Below, piece by piece: positions 1-7,350 of a DNA stretch of 36,328 nt. The notes below the pieces were generated by a model. The model ran no database searches. It saw nothing but the letters and a program-made list of their open reading frames with translations, and was not told the origin of the DNA. The stretch comes from Kurthia massiliensis (GTDB lineage Bacteria; Bacillota; Bacilli; Bacillales_A; Planococcaceae): contig NZ_HE611000.1 in the NCBI RefSeq assembly GCF_000285555.1, forward strand, positions 239,492-275,819, written 5' to 3'. The first letter of the stretch is position 1. Each line of letters opens with the position of its first letter. The translations under genes and the position numbers were made by a program.

Positions 1-243
1 TTGCTTTACCGCTTTACTCGATACAGATTTTATCCACAAATCTTGTTGATGCTGCTTCACGTGAATATTGTTTAACCATTTTGAAAAATCATAACCGCTT
101 ATGAAAGATCTTCCTTCTTTATAGGCAGTTATATTCGTTGCAATATACATGTTGTAGACATAGCGACATACACCAAAAGTTCTAATAAGTTTTTCACGTT
201 GCCGGTCAGTTGGTTTTATTTCCAGCTTATAAGCCCGCTTCAT
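1..243 (-). CDS. tnpB: TnpB-like RNA-guided nuclease of IS200/IS605 family, N-terminal part
   Basis: The first 81 residues are present and the frame is still open at the left edge of the window. The start MKRAYKLEIKPTDRQ, followed by a helical segment with FGVCRYVYNMYI, is typical of the TnpB/OrfB N-terminal helix-turn-helix region. TnpB proteins are RNA-guided DNA nucleases encoded by IS200/IS605-type elements; their RuvC motifs and the overlapping guide RNA lie toward the C-terminus and are outside this window. The ATG is preceded by AAAGGATGATAAGGA. No tnpA transposase is visible upstream within the window, so this may be a tnpB-only (IS1341-like) element whose left end falls somewhere in 244-340. 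Family assignment is fairly confident; whether the gene is intact cannot be judged. Confidence 0.8.
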   Translation of the reverse strand, partial: MKRAYKLEIKPTDRQREKLIRTFGVCRYVYNMYIATNITAYKEGRSFISGYDFSKWLNNIHVKQHQQDLWIKSVSSKAVKQ

Positions 244-344
244 TCCTTATCATCCTTTCACCTGATTTTAACGAGATATCATTTTATACATATATACCCA
301 TTTGTCTATTTTTTTGTCTACTATTTTATTACTCCTTATATGTG

Positions 345-359
345 ATGAAAGCGATTTCA
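345..359. promoter_or_regulatory. cre-like (CcpA) site with no obvious target
   Basis: ATGAAAGCGATTTCA fits the Bacillus cre consensus WTGNAANCGNWNNCW at every fixed position and is nearly palindromic. It lies just past the 3' end of the small gene at 374-631 and about 100 bp before the tnpB start, so its target is unclear. It may be a remnant of a promoter separated from its gene by the mobile element. Confidence 0.4.
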
Positions 360-373
360 ATTATTATCAGTAC

Positions 374-631
374 TTATTCTTTCGTCATACCGAATGCACC
401 GAGTGTTAATAAACGATCTAATGCGTTTTTAAATTCTGCTTGTGTTTCTGCTTTTGCGAGTACCGCAGATTCTAATGTATTGAAACGTTCAGCTAATGTA
501 AGTGCTGTTAAATAAAGTGTTAATTTTTTCTTTGCAATTTCTTCATAATCTTCTGAATTAATTTGATGTGAAGACACGACTAATTCCGCAAATTTTTCTG
601 GTTCTAGATAAATGGCTTTGTTTTTGTCCAT
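374..631 (-). CDS. Small hypothetical protein, predicted AraR-regulated
   Basis: The gene encodes an 85-residue soluble, mostly helical protein starting MDKNKAIYLEPEKFAEL. I chose the ATG at 631 because it follows AGAGGGATAAAA; a longer upstream frame has no ribosome site. I do not recognise a family: there is no signal peptide, membrane segment or metal motif, and the central part is rich in Lys, Leu, Ala and Glu. It is transcribed divergently from araE. The candidate promoter at 672-700 carries an AraR operator exactly between its -35 and -10 boxes, so expression should respond to arabinose (inference). The function is unknown, but the context suggests a role during growth on arabinose or arabinose polymers. 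Confidence 0.7.
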   Translation of the reverse strand: MDKNKAIYLEPEKFAELVVSSHQINSEDYEEIAKKKLTLYLTALTLAERFNTLESAVLAKAETQAEFKNALDRLLTLGAFGMTKE

Positions 632-671
632 TTTTATCCCTCTCTTGTATATGTTTTTATTGATTACCACC

Positions 672-700
672 ACTATACAATTTGTACGTACAAAAATCAA
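672..700 (-). promoter_or_regulatory. Promoter with AraR operator filling the spacer
   Basis: On the minus strand, TTGATT and TATAGT are 17 bp apart, and the spacer contains TTTGTACGTACAAATT, which matches the B. subtilis AraR operator ATTTGTACGTACAAAT almost perfectly. An AraR dimer bound here would occlude RNA polymerase at the gene at 374-631. The same box lies about 55 bp upstream of the araE -35 and could also act there through looping with weaker boxes. Confidence 0.7.
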
Positions 701-748
701 CAATTAATCCGTATAACTTAGTTTAGTCAATAAATTTAAAAAATTATG

Positions 749-777
749 TTGACTTTTATACGAATGAATAATATTAT
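749..777 (+). promoter_or_regulatory. araE sigma-A promoter
   Basis: TTGACT (749-754), a 17-bp spacer and TATTAT (772-777) give a start site near 784. A degenerate AraR-like box (TTTTATACGAATGAAT, 11 of 16) lies within the spacer at about 754-769. Its centre is roughly seven helical turns from the strong AraR box at 680-695, which would suit cooperative looping (inference). Confidence 0.65.
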
Positions 778-784
778 ATTACCA

Positions 785-799
785 ATGTAATCGTTTCCA
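785..799. promoter_or_regulatory. cre site at the araE start point
   Basis: ATGTAATCGTTTCCA matches WTGNAANCGNWNNCW completely and begins next to the predicted transcription start of araE. CcpA bound here would block initiation or elongation, giving glucose repression of arabinose uptake, as known for B. subtilis ara genes. Confidence 0.6.
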
Positions 800-854
800 A
801 TACTTTCAATTGGAAATAATCAAACAATTTCATATTTTTTAAGGGGTGGTCTTC

Positions 855-2270
855 ATGGTAACAAATACTTCGAAGAACTCATCAGAGAAAAATGAAAGCG
901 CTAGTACTGGTACTTCCAGTTCGCTATGGTTTATCATTTTAGTTTCTTCAGCTGCCGGTCTCGGTGGTCTGCTTTACGGTTACGATACAGCTGTAATCTC
1001 TGGTGCAATCGGTTTTATTCAAGAATTGTATGCGCTTTCACCAGCAATGGAAGGTTTCGTCATTTCTAGTATTATGCTAGGTGGCGTCATCGGCGTTGGT
1101 TTTTCTGGATTCTTAGGGGATAAAATTGGGCGTAAGAAAGTATTAATTATCGCAGCAATCGTTTTCGCATTATCTGCCGTACTTTCAGCAATCGCTTCAA
1201 GCGTGTGGGTTTTAATTATCGCACGTATTATTGGTGGTTTAGGGATCGGGATGGCCTCTGCACTATCAGTAACATACATTACAGAATGCGCACCGCCACA
1301 TATTCGCGGTCGTCTTTCTTCTATGTACCAACTGTTCACAATCATCGGTTTATCAGCGACATACTTCATTAACTTATGGATCGTCAATATGGGCGACAAT
1401 AGCTGGGGTATTCAAACTGGTTGGCGCTACATGTTAGCAGTCGGTGTCATTCCAGCAATTATTTTTGCATTAACACTTATTTTCGTACCAGAATCACCAC
1501 GTTATTTAGCACGTGTTGGTCGCAATGCAGAAGCAAAATTAATTTTGAATAAAATTAACGGTTCTGAAGTAGGTGCAAAGGAATTTGCATTAATTGAGAA
1601 ATCTATCAAAGAAGAAAAAAATACAAGTTTGAAAATGTTATTAGAACCAGGCTTACGTAAAGCACTAGGCGTTGGTATCTTCTTAGCAATCTTCAACCAA
1701 GCAATTGGCTATAACTCGATTACATATTATGGTCCAGAAATTTTTAAAATGCTTGGTTACGTAGACAATAGTAGTTTCGTTGCTACATGTATCGTCGGTA
1801 TCGTCAACATTATCGCTACATTCATTGCTGTATTCTTAATTGATACAGCAGGCCGTAAAAAATTAATGGCAATCGGTTCATTATTAATGGCGATTTTCGC
1901 CGGCTTAATGAGTTGGCAATTCTCGTTAGACACACCAAACGTTACAATGACGTTAATCTTTATCATCGGTTTCGTGACAGCGTTCTGTATGTCAATGGGT
2001 CCGATTCCTTGGATCATGATTCCAGAAATCTTCCCGAACTATCTTCGCGCTCGTGCTACTGGTGTCGTAACGATCTTCTTATGGGGTGCAAACTTCTGTA
2101 TCGGTCAATTCACACCAATGATGTTAAAAGGTTGGGGTCCTGCGTCAACATATTTATTATTTGCCGCAATCAATGTAATTTGCTTCATCTTTGTTTTAAC
2201 AATCGTTCCTGAAACGAAAAACAAATCACTTGAAGAAATTGAAAAATTCTGGACACCTAAAGCAAAATAG
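855..2270 (+). CDS. araE: Arabinose-proton symporter, sugar porter family of MFS
   Basis: This is a 471-residue protein with 12 predicted membrane segments that imports pentose (L-arabinose, possibly also xylose or galactose) with protons. Sugar-porter signatures are all present: GGLLYGYDTAVISG in helix 1, a GDKIGRKK loop between helices 2 and 3, PESPRYL at the centre, a second RKK loop (DTAGRKK) and PETKNKSLEEIE near the end. From memory the sequence tracks B. subtilis AraE along its whole length. The start at 855 follows AAGGGGTGG with five bases between; a GTG at 846 overlaps that site. Regulation is expected from AraR boxes and the cre site upstream. It converges with araR, the reverse of the divergent araE-araR arrangement in B. 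subtilis. Confidence 0.9.
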   Translation: MVTNTSKNSSEKNESASTGTSSSLWFIILVSSAAGLGGLLYGYDTAVISGAIGFIQELYALSPAMEGFVISSIMLGGVIGVGFSGFLGDKIGRKKVLIIAAIVFALSAVLSAIASSVWVLIIARIIGGLGIGMASALSVTYITECAPPHIRGRLSSMYQLFTIIGLSATYFINLWIVNMGDNSWGIQTGWRYMLAVGVIPAIIFALTLIFVPESPRYLARVGRNAEAKLILNKINGSEVGAKEFALIEKSIKEEKNTSLKMLLEPGLRKALGVGIFLAIFNQAIGYNSITYYGPEIFKMLGYVDNSSFVATCIVGIVNIIATFIAVFLIDTAGRKKLMAIGSLLMAIFAGLMSWQFSLDTPNVTMTLIFIIGFVTAFCMSMGPIPWIMIPEIFPNYLRARATGVVTIFLWGANFCIGQFTPMMLKGWGPASTYLLFAAINVICFIFVLTIVPETKNKSLEEIEKFWTPKAK

Positions 2271-2276
2271 GTACGT

Positions 2277-2310
2277 AAAAGAGGTCGTCATTTATGGCTA
2301 CCTCTTTTTT
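2277..2310 (+). terminator. araE terminator
   Basis: AAAAGAGGT and ACCTCTTTTTT pair around a 13-nt loop directly after the araE stop, ending in a T run. Confidence 0.6.
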
Positions 2311-2322
2311 GTACGTATAAAT
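2307..2322. promoter_or_regulatory. AraR box-like sequence downstream of araE
   Basis: TTTTGTACGTATAAAT matches the AraR operator at 14 of 16 positions. It sits between the two terminators in the convergent araE/araR gap, where no promoter is needed, so it may be an auxiliary looping site or a coincidence within terminator sequence. Confidence 0.35.
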
Positions 2323-2324
2323 AT

Positions 2325-2373
2325 AAAAAAGCTATGATCAAACACATATCGTTGTGTTGTCATAGCTTTTTTT
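2325..2373. terminator. Bidirectional terminator between araE and araR
   Basis: AAAAAAGCTATGATCAAACACA pairs with TGTGTTGTCATAGCTTTTTT with one bulge. A-tracts and T-tracts on both sides make it work in both directions; it overlaps the araR stop codon. Confidence 0.8.
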
Positions 2374-3463
2374 ATAATGATGAAATGTCTTTCACTGATT
2401 GGCGAACAATTAATTGTGGCTCATAAATCGTATTGTCGACTTGTCGCTGTTCAATGAGTTGAATCATTTTACGTGCCGCCTGGCGCCCCATTTCTTCTTG
2501 TGGGTGGCGAATTGTCGTCAGCGATGGTGTTAATAGCGCTGCAATCGATGCATCATCAAAACCGAGTAATGAAAAATCATTTGGTACATCGAAACCTTTT
2601 TGTACTAACACGTTCATTAAATTGCTCGCAAGTTCATCGTTGTAGCAAAAAATAGCAGTTGGGCGTTGCGTTTTTGGCAATTGTAAAAATGGCTCAATAC
2701 GTTGCCAAATCGTTTCAATCGTGTCGTTTGTGGAATATGCGACAAATTGACCGACGGAAGCGGTTGTATGTTGTTGGAACGCTTGTGTAAAACCATTCAT
2801 ACGATGAATCCCTTGCACATCGTCCGTTTTAAAAATGCCTAAAATACGCGTATGTCCTTGTGTCAATAAATATTCGACACCGATACGTCCACCTTTCACG
2901 TCATCCATCACTAAATACGGTACGTGAATGTTTTCAAGATGGCCGTTAATCATAATACATGGCATATTCGTATCAACGATATTACGATAAAAACCAATAT
3001 TATCAGATACTAGTGCCGATTGCGTCGGTTCGACGATAATACCCGATAAATTCGTACGCAATAAATTCGCTAAGTTTTTTTGCTCGAGTTCACGATTGTT
3101 TTGTGTACTCGTTAACAGCATTGAATAATCATGTGCTGCTAATTCCTTCTCGATACCCGAAATGATTTTCGGGAAAATATATTCTGAAATATGCGTTGTT
3201 AACACTGCGACTGTGCGTTGATGCTCTAATGTATGTGGTAATTGTTGTTCTGTCCAATTTGAAATGTACATACCACCACCTTGAATTTTATAAACGTATT
3301 GTTCAATTTCAAGTTCACTAATTGCACGACGAACTGTATGACGGCTCACATCAAACTGTTTCATGAGCTCTGATTCGGTCGGTAGCTTTTCATGTGGCTC
3401 ATATTTTCCAGCAACAATCCATTGTTTGATCTGATCTTTAACGATGATATACTTTTTTTCCAT
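2372..3463 (-). CDS. araR: Arabinose repressor AraR (GntR-type HTH fused to LacI-type sensor)
   Basis: The 363-residue protein has an N-terminal GntR-family winged helix (residues 1-70, with PTESELMKQFDVSRHTVRRA) and a C-terminal periplasmic-binding-protein-like sugar sensor (about 80-360, with ILGIFKTDDVQG and LLGFDDASIAALLTPSLTTI). This chimera is diagnostic of AraR, which represses arabinose genes until L-arabinose binds the C-terminal domain. A B. subtilis-type operator at 680-695 supports the call. The ATG at 3463 is preceded by ATGAGGTGAACAA. A box at 3521-3536 overlaps its likely -35 region, so it probably represses itself. It is divergent from galM. No araA, araB or araD is in the window. 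Confidence 0.9.
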   Translation of the reverse strand: MEKKYIIVKDQIKQWIVAGKYEPHEKLPTESELMKQFDVSRHTVRRAISELEIEQYVYKIQGGGMYISNWTEQQLPHTLEHQRTVAVLTTHISEYIFPKIISGIEKELAAHDYSMLLTSTQNNRELEQKNLANLLRTNLSGIIVEPTQSALVSDNIGFYRNIVDTNMPCIMINGHLENIHVPYLVMDDVKGGRIGVEYLLTQGHTRILGIFKTDDVQGIHRMNGFTQAFQQHTTASVGQFVAYSTNDTIETIWQRIEPFLQLPKTQRPTAIFCYNDELASNLMNVLVQKGFDVPNDFSLLGFDDASIAALLTPSLTTIRHPQEEMGRQAARKMIQLIEQRQVDNTIYEPQLIVRQSVKDISSL

Positions 3464-3477
3464 TTGTTCACCTCATG

Positions 3478-3536
3478 TTGCTTCTGTATACGTACTATCT
3501 ATAGTATACTATAAACAGAAATTTATTCGTACAAAT
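3478..3536. promoter_or_regulatory. Divergent araR/galM promoter region with AraR operator
   Basis: ATTTATTCGTACAAAT at 3521-3536 matches the AraR operator at 14 of 16 positions. For galM, TTGCTT (3478-3483) and TATAGT (3500-3505) are 16 bp apart, placing the operator just downstream of the start point. On the other strand TTGTAC within the operator could be the araR -35. A weaker TACGTA-centred sequence lies at 3484-3499. Confidence 0.5.
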
Positions 3537-3561
3537 CTTTTCCAAGATAGGAGTAGACATA

Positions 3562-4593
3562 ATGAATTATACAATCACAAAGCATACAGATGCACTTCAT
3601 ACGATTGACATCACAACAACAGATGGTGCAAAAGCGGTATTAACAAATGCAGGCGCGTCAATTGTGGAACTTTGGGTACCGGATAAAAACGGTGAACTCG
3701 GTAATGTCGTTCTCGGCTATCAAGATGTCGAACATTATTTAAACAATACGATGGTTTTCGGTGCAACAATCGGTCGTCACGCTGGCCGCATTGACCGCGC
3801 AAAAATTGAAGTCGGTGGTCAAATGATTCAACTACCGACTAATGAAAATGATAATTTATTACATGGTGGCGATGGTCACTTCGGTACGAGCATTTGGCAA
3901 TATACTGTCGAAGAAGTTGAGGATGCAATTGCAGTTCGTTTTACAATCGCCTCTCCAGATGGTGCAAATCAATTTCCTGGTCACGTCATTGCAACTGTCA
4001 CAATGACATTTGCTGAAGACCATAGTTTACGTCTAGATTATGATGCCACGACAGATGCGGAAACGGTACTTAACTTAACGAACCATAGTTATTTCAATTT
4101 AAGCGGTCATTTATCAACGCAAATTGATGATCATACGCTAGAATTGCATAGCGATTATTATTTACAACTTGCAGATGATTCGATTCCGACGTACGCAAAA
4201 GCGGTACGTAATACGGACTTTGATTACAATCAAGAAAAATTACTTGCACATATTTTCACGTCTGAAGATGCACAAGCAACACTCGTAAATGGTTTTGACC
4301 ATCCATTCCATTTAATCGGCGCAACACCTCAAATTCGTTTAACAGAGCCACACGTAGGTCGTATGTTAGAAGTAGAAACAGATTATCCTGTAGCTGTCGT
4401 TTATACGGGAAATAGCATTGATGAATCTGTGACGTTAACGAATGGTGAACAAGCAAAAAAACATAGTGCTATTTGTTTTGAAACACAATTAGAACCTTAT
4501 TCAATGCGCTACCAACGTACAGCATCTACATTACAACCGAATGAACGCTATCAGTATTATACGATTTTCAAATTTTCAACGATTGAAAAATAA
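3562..4593 (+). CDS. galM: Aldose 1-epimerase (mutarotase)
   Basis: This 343-residue cytoplasmic enzyme interconverts the alpha and beta anomers of aldoses such as galactose, glucose and arabinose before phosphorylation or isomerisation. Family marks are GRHAGRI (residues about 73-79, usually GRYANRI), LLHGG, the catalytic-acid motif NHSYFN with His175, and CFETQ with Glu307 as likely catalytic base. Length is normal for the family. The ATG follows GATAGGAGTAGACATA. It is divergent from araR with an AraR-like box between the genes, so it is probably part of the arabinose regulon; B. subtilis has no direct counterpart at its araE-araR locus. The gene ends before a clear terminator, so it is probably monocistronic. 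Confidence 0.88.
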   Translation: MNYTITKHTDALHTIDITTTDGAKAVLTNAGASIVELWVPDKNGELGNVVLGYQDVEHYLNNTMVFGATIGRHAGRIDRAKIEVGGQMIQLPTNENDNLLHGGDGHFGTSIWQYTVEEVEDAIAVRFTIASPDGANQFPGHVIATVTMTFAEDHSLRLDYDATTDAETVLNLTNHSYFNLSGHLSTQIDDHTLELHSDYYLQLADDSIPTYAKAVRNTDFDYNQEKLLAHIFTSEDAQATLVNGFDHPFHLIGATPQIRLTEPHVGRMLEVETDYPVAVVYTGNSIDESVTLTNGEQAKKHSAICFETQLEPYSMRYQRTASTLQPNERYQYYTIFKFSTIEK

Positions 4594-4613
4594 AGCTCCG
4601 TAATATTTATTTG

Positions 4614-4645
4614 CCCTATCTATTTCCAATAGCTAGGGTTTTTAT
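4614..4645 (+). terminator. galM terminator
   Basis: CCCTATCTATT and AATAGCTAGGG pair with one mismatch around TCC, followed by TTTTTATTATTT. The rest of the gap to 4817 is AT-rich, with no other feature seen. Confidence 0.7.
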
Positions 4646-4816
4646 TATTTATATTTTTATTCCATTTACATTATATATGTACATTTAATTGTTCAATAGG
4701 AATAAAATAATGTATTTTTCCATTTTAACAATTAGATAAATATCAAAAAAGTAATTGTTTAACGTTATGATTTTTGATACTATTTACATACCAAGTTTAC
4801 AATAGAGGAGTATCAT

Positions 4817-6313
4817 ATGTTTACCAAAAAAAACAAAACAATGGACTTAAGTCCGTTGATTGAACAACTGAAACACCAATTAAAAGAGGAGCAATTTGAG
4901 GAGCTTTCTATTAACACCAATCACGAACAGCTAAATGAGCTCATTCATTTATTAAATGAACGTGAAATGGTACATGAACAGGCGTTATTAGAAGTAAAAA
5001 CACGCTTTAGTAACTTACAAAAAGCGACGAACTCAGGTCCTTGGGAGTTACATGTTCATGGTAAAGATTTATGGGACCCTAAAAATGAATTTTTCATTTC
5101 AAACCAATTGTTACATTTACTCGGCTACAATAACGCAAATGCAATTACGACATTGAAAGACTTATCACAATTAATGCATGAAGATGACCGTTCACATATT
5201 TTAAAAGCTTTCCAACGATATTTAGCAGACACTACCGGTAAAGCAAAATTAGATATTGTGCATCGTATTCGTCAAGCGAACGGTGAGTATCGTTGGATGC
5301 AACTAACAGCTGAATCTAAACGTAATGCACAAGGTCAAATCATACAATTATTTGCTTCTACACGCGATGTTCATGAAGAAATCTTACAAAAAAGTTCATT
5401 GGACGCTTACGTAAAACGTTACGATTTAATTGAACGCGTGTTAGAAGAAGCACCATGGGATATGTTAATGGACCACTCAAGTACCGATTTTTCAAAAAAT
5501 ACGTGGTGGTTCTCAGATCAATTCCGTCATATGTTGAAATATTCAAACGAACAAGACTTCCCGAACGAAATGACATCATGGAGTGACAAGTTGCACCCAG
5601 ATGATGTAGAACGTACATTTGCTGCTTTTGCGGCGCATTTAGATGACCGTTCTGGCCGCACACCATTTTCTGAGGAATATCGTCTTCGTATGAAAGATGG
5701 TGAATACATTTGGTTCCAAGCGAATGGTGAAACACAACGTGACGAATCAGGTCGTCCTATTCGCGTTGCTGGTACAATTCGTAATATTGAACATATTAAA
5801 CAAAAAGAAATCAATATTGAAGAAACATCTAGCCGTATGGAAGAGTTAGCGATGTCCATTAATGAAATGGTGAACGGCGTCAATGAAATTTCGATACAAG
5901 CACAACAACTTGCAACATCACAGGAAAAAACGACTGAATCTGCGACACATGCGAAAACGTTAGCGGAAGAAACACGAGAAGTAACATCATTCATTAAAGG
6001 GATTGCGGACCAAACGAATTTACTCGGCTTAAATGCTGCAATTGAAGCAGCTCGTGCCGGTGAACACGGTAAAGGATTTAGCGTCGTTGCAGATGAAGTG
6101 CGTAAACTTGCAGATAACTCCGCACAAGCAACAGGCAACATCGAGGAAAGTTTACATGAAATGAAAGAAGCAATTGATCTGATTATGCAACAGATGACCA
6201 TCTTAAATGATTTAGCGCAAGCGCAAGCAGCACTTGCACAACAAGTGAATGCATCGGTCGAAGAAATCGACGCGATGTCAAATGACTTAGTAGACTTTGC
6301 AAAAACACATTAA
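4817..6313 (+). CDS. Soluble methyl-accepting chemotaxis protein with two PAS domains
   Basis: The 498-residue protein has no signal peptide or membrane segment. After a helical N-terminus come two PAS_3-type sensor domains (about residues 65-190 and 205-335; both end with GEYRWMQL- or [12 protein letters not shown] strands), then a short MCP signalling domain (about 340-490). The conserved hairpin tip is [20 protein letters not shown] near residue 395, which contacts CheA and CheW. It is therefore a cytoplasmic chemoreceptor, possibly sensing redox state or an internal ligand; whether a cofactor binds cannot be told. The signalling domain is shorter than in transmembrane receptors. The start follows AGAGGAGTATCAT. 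It is isolated, with terminators on both sides and no che genes nearby. Confidence 0.85.
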   Translation: MFTKKNKTMDLSPLIEQLKHQLKEEQFEELSINTNHEQLNELIHLLNEREMVHEQALLEVKTRFSNLQKATNSGPWELHVHGKDLWDPKNEFFISNQLLHLLGYNNANAITTLKDLSQLMHEDDRSHILKAFQRYLADTTGKAKLDIVHRIRQANGEYRWMQLTAESKRNAQGQIIQLFASTRDVHEEILQKSSLDAYVKRYDLIERVLEEAPWDMLMDHSSTDFSKNTWWFSDQFRHMLKYSNEQDFPNEMTSWSDKLHPDDVERTFAAFAAHLDDRSGRTPFSEEYRLRMKDGEYIWFQANGETQRDESGRPIRVAGTIRNIEHIKQKEINIEETSSRMEELAMSINEMVNGVNEISIQAQQLATSQEKTTESATHAKTLAEETREVTSFIKGIADQTNLLGLNAAIEAARAGEHGKGFSVVADEVRKLADNSAQATGNIEESLHEMKEAIDLIMQQMTILNDLAQAQAALAQQVNASVEEIDAMSNDLVDFAKTH

Positions 6314-6316
6314 TCA

Positions 6317-6361
6317 CACTAAAAAAGGACATTCGCATGTAGCGGGTGTCCTTTTTTAGTG
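6317..6361. terminator. Strong terminator after the PAS chemoreceptor
   Basis: CACTAAAAAAGGACATTCGC pairs with GCGGGTGTCCTTTTTTAGTG around ATGTA, giving a long hairpin with a T run on each strand. Confidence 0.85.
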
Positions 6362-6388
6362 ATGATGTCTAAAGACTGGCACATTTTG

Positions 6389-6407
6389 TAGCACTTTATC
6401 TAATGTC
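6389..6407 (+). repeat. First copy of a repeated intergenic motif
   Basis: TAGCACTTTATCTAATGTC lies about 60 bp upstream of the OHCU-like gene. A near copy is at 6961-6980, just after that gene. The short distance to the start codon suggests a regulatory or promoter element, not a coding repeat. Confidence 0.4.
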
Positions 6408-6465
6408 GGTTGTCTGAATATCCTTTATCATGTAAGAAAATCTAACATAAAGAAAAGGTGATCGG

Positions 6466-6936
6466 ATGAAAACAATGACGAAAACTTCCATTCATTATGC
6501 GCCTGCTAATTTCGCACATATATATGGCGCTTCATGGGTTGCACATCGCGCTTTAGCTAATCGCGCGTTTCGCTCAAAAAAAGAGCTGATTCGCACGTTT
6601 GTTCATACAATGGATACGGCCTCTCTATCAGAAAAATTATCGCTCCTACAAATGCAGCCACAACTCGGTGAATTACTCAAAACGTTACCGACATTAAAAA
6701 CGCATCAATTCGAGGCTTTTATGCTTTTCAATACGGTGTATCACATTAAATTTGATTTTCCATTTATCGTTTCTGTGAAACATAAAACCGTTAATGACTT
6801 GCTGACAATCATTGAACAGCGGTTATCGAATACACCACAAGAAGAATTTCGAGAGGCATTATCTCAGTTGCATCTTATCGCTACTAATCGCTTACGTGAA
6901 TCATTCCATACAGAAGCGGCGCCAGTATTTAGATAA
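6466..6936 (+). CDS. OHCU decarboxylase-like protein with altered active site
   Basis: The 156-residue protein follows the fold pattern of 2-oxo-4-hydroxy-4-carboxy-5-ureidoimidazoline decarboxylase, the last enzyme of uric acid to allantoin conversion. Visible marks are FAHIYGASWVAHRA near the start, FNTVYHIKFDFPFIVSV (about residues 87-103), an EQRLSN segment and a closing ATNRLRESF helix. The family's catalytic HPxLG reads QPQLG here (Gln64), and the Glu-containing turn before the LN motif reads THQFEAF, so the usual His and probably the Glu are missing. No uricase or HIU hydrolase gene is nearby. It may have a different reaction or be a non-catalytic relative. The start follows AAAAGGTGATCGG. 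Confidence 0.65.
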   Translation: MKTMTKTSIHYAPANFAHIYGASWVAHRALANRAFRSKKELIRTFVHTMDTASLSEKLSLLQMQPQLGELLKTLPTLKTHQFEAFMLFNTVYHIKFDFPFIVSVKHKTVNDLLTIIEQRLSNTPQEEFREALSQLHLIATNRLRESFHTEAAPVFR

Positions 6937-6960
6937 TCTATACAAACCATTTCACAAATT

Positions 6961-6980
6961 TAGCACTTTTAACTAATGTC
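6961..6980 (+). repeat. Second copy of the intergenic motif
   Basis: TAGCACTTTTAACTAATGTC matches the copy at 6389 with one inserted base and two changes. It stands about 50 bp before an ideal Shine-Dalgarno sequence at 7030-7040, as the first copy stands before the OHCU-like gene. Confidence 0.4.
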
Positions 6981-7096
6981 AGATGATGTGAAAATTGTTA
7001 ACATAATGAATATAACAAACCTTACATTGAAAGGAGGTGAGTATCGTCTTTGCACACTCGCTTTTGCTCCAAAAAGCAGCATCAACAAAATAAGGA

Positions 7097-7333
7097 TTGA
7101 TAAAATGCAGTGTTACACATATTTTTGCGTATCGACGTTGCCCTACCTCGATCAGACGTTTAACGGTAAAACGTGCTGCCCTCATTGTTTTTACCGGTCT
7201 TGCGCAATGTATCGTCACACCTCCATTTTTCACCTTATTGTTAGTGAAACGAGCACTAACTTTTGTAGCAAAGAACGCTACATGGCAATACTTCCCCTTC
7301 CTATACTTAAACGACAGAAGCCTATCGCGATGA
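7097..7333 (+). CDS. Possible small membrane-associated protein (weak)
   Basis: This frame of 78 residues starts at TTG and contains a hydrophobic stretch (RAALIVFTGLAQCIV, then PPFFTLLLV) flanked by Arg/Lys, which would suit one membrane hairpin. Support is limited. The ideal SD AAAGGAGGTGA (7030-7040) is about 57 bp upstream and instead serves a 16-codon frame from TTG 7050 (MHTRFCSKKQHQQNKD) whose TGA overlaps this TTG (TTGA), as in translational coupling. The same frame continues upstream through a TAA from a GTG inside the SD. A terminator at 7318-7347 covers the stop codon, so something is transcribed here. It may be a coupled small gene, a broken gene or a small RNA. I recognise no family. 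Confidence 0.3.
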   Translation: MIKCSVTHIFAYRRCPTSIRRLTVKRAALIVFTGLAQCIVTPPFFTLLLVKRALTFVAKNATWQYFPFLYLNDRSLSR

Positions 7334-7347
7334 TAGGCTTTTATTTT
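7318..7347 (+). terminator. Intrinsic terminator
   Basis: AAGCCTATC-GCGAT-GATAGGCTT followed by TTATTTT is a perfect hairpin with tail. It defines the 3' end of a transcript from the region 6980-7333. Confidence 0.8.
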
Positions 7348-7350
7348 CGA

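Noticed and set aside
6979..7233. 84-codon frame on the minus strand
   Set aside because: It has no ribosome site and runs against the SD and terminator on the plus strand; its codons look random.
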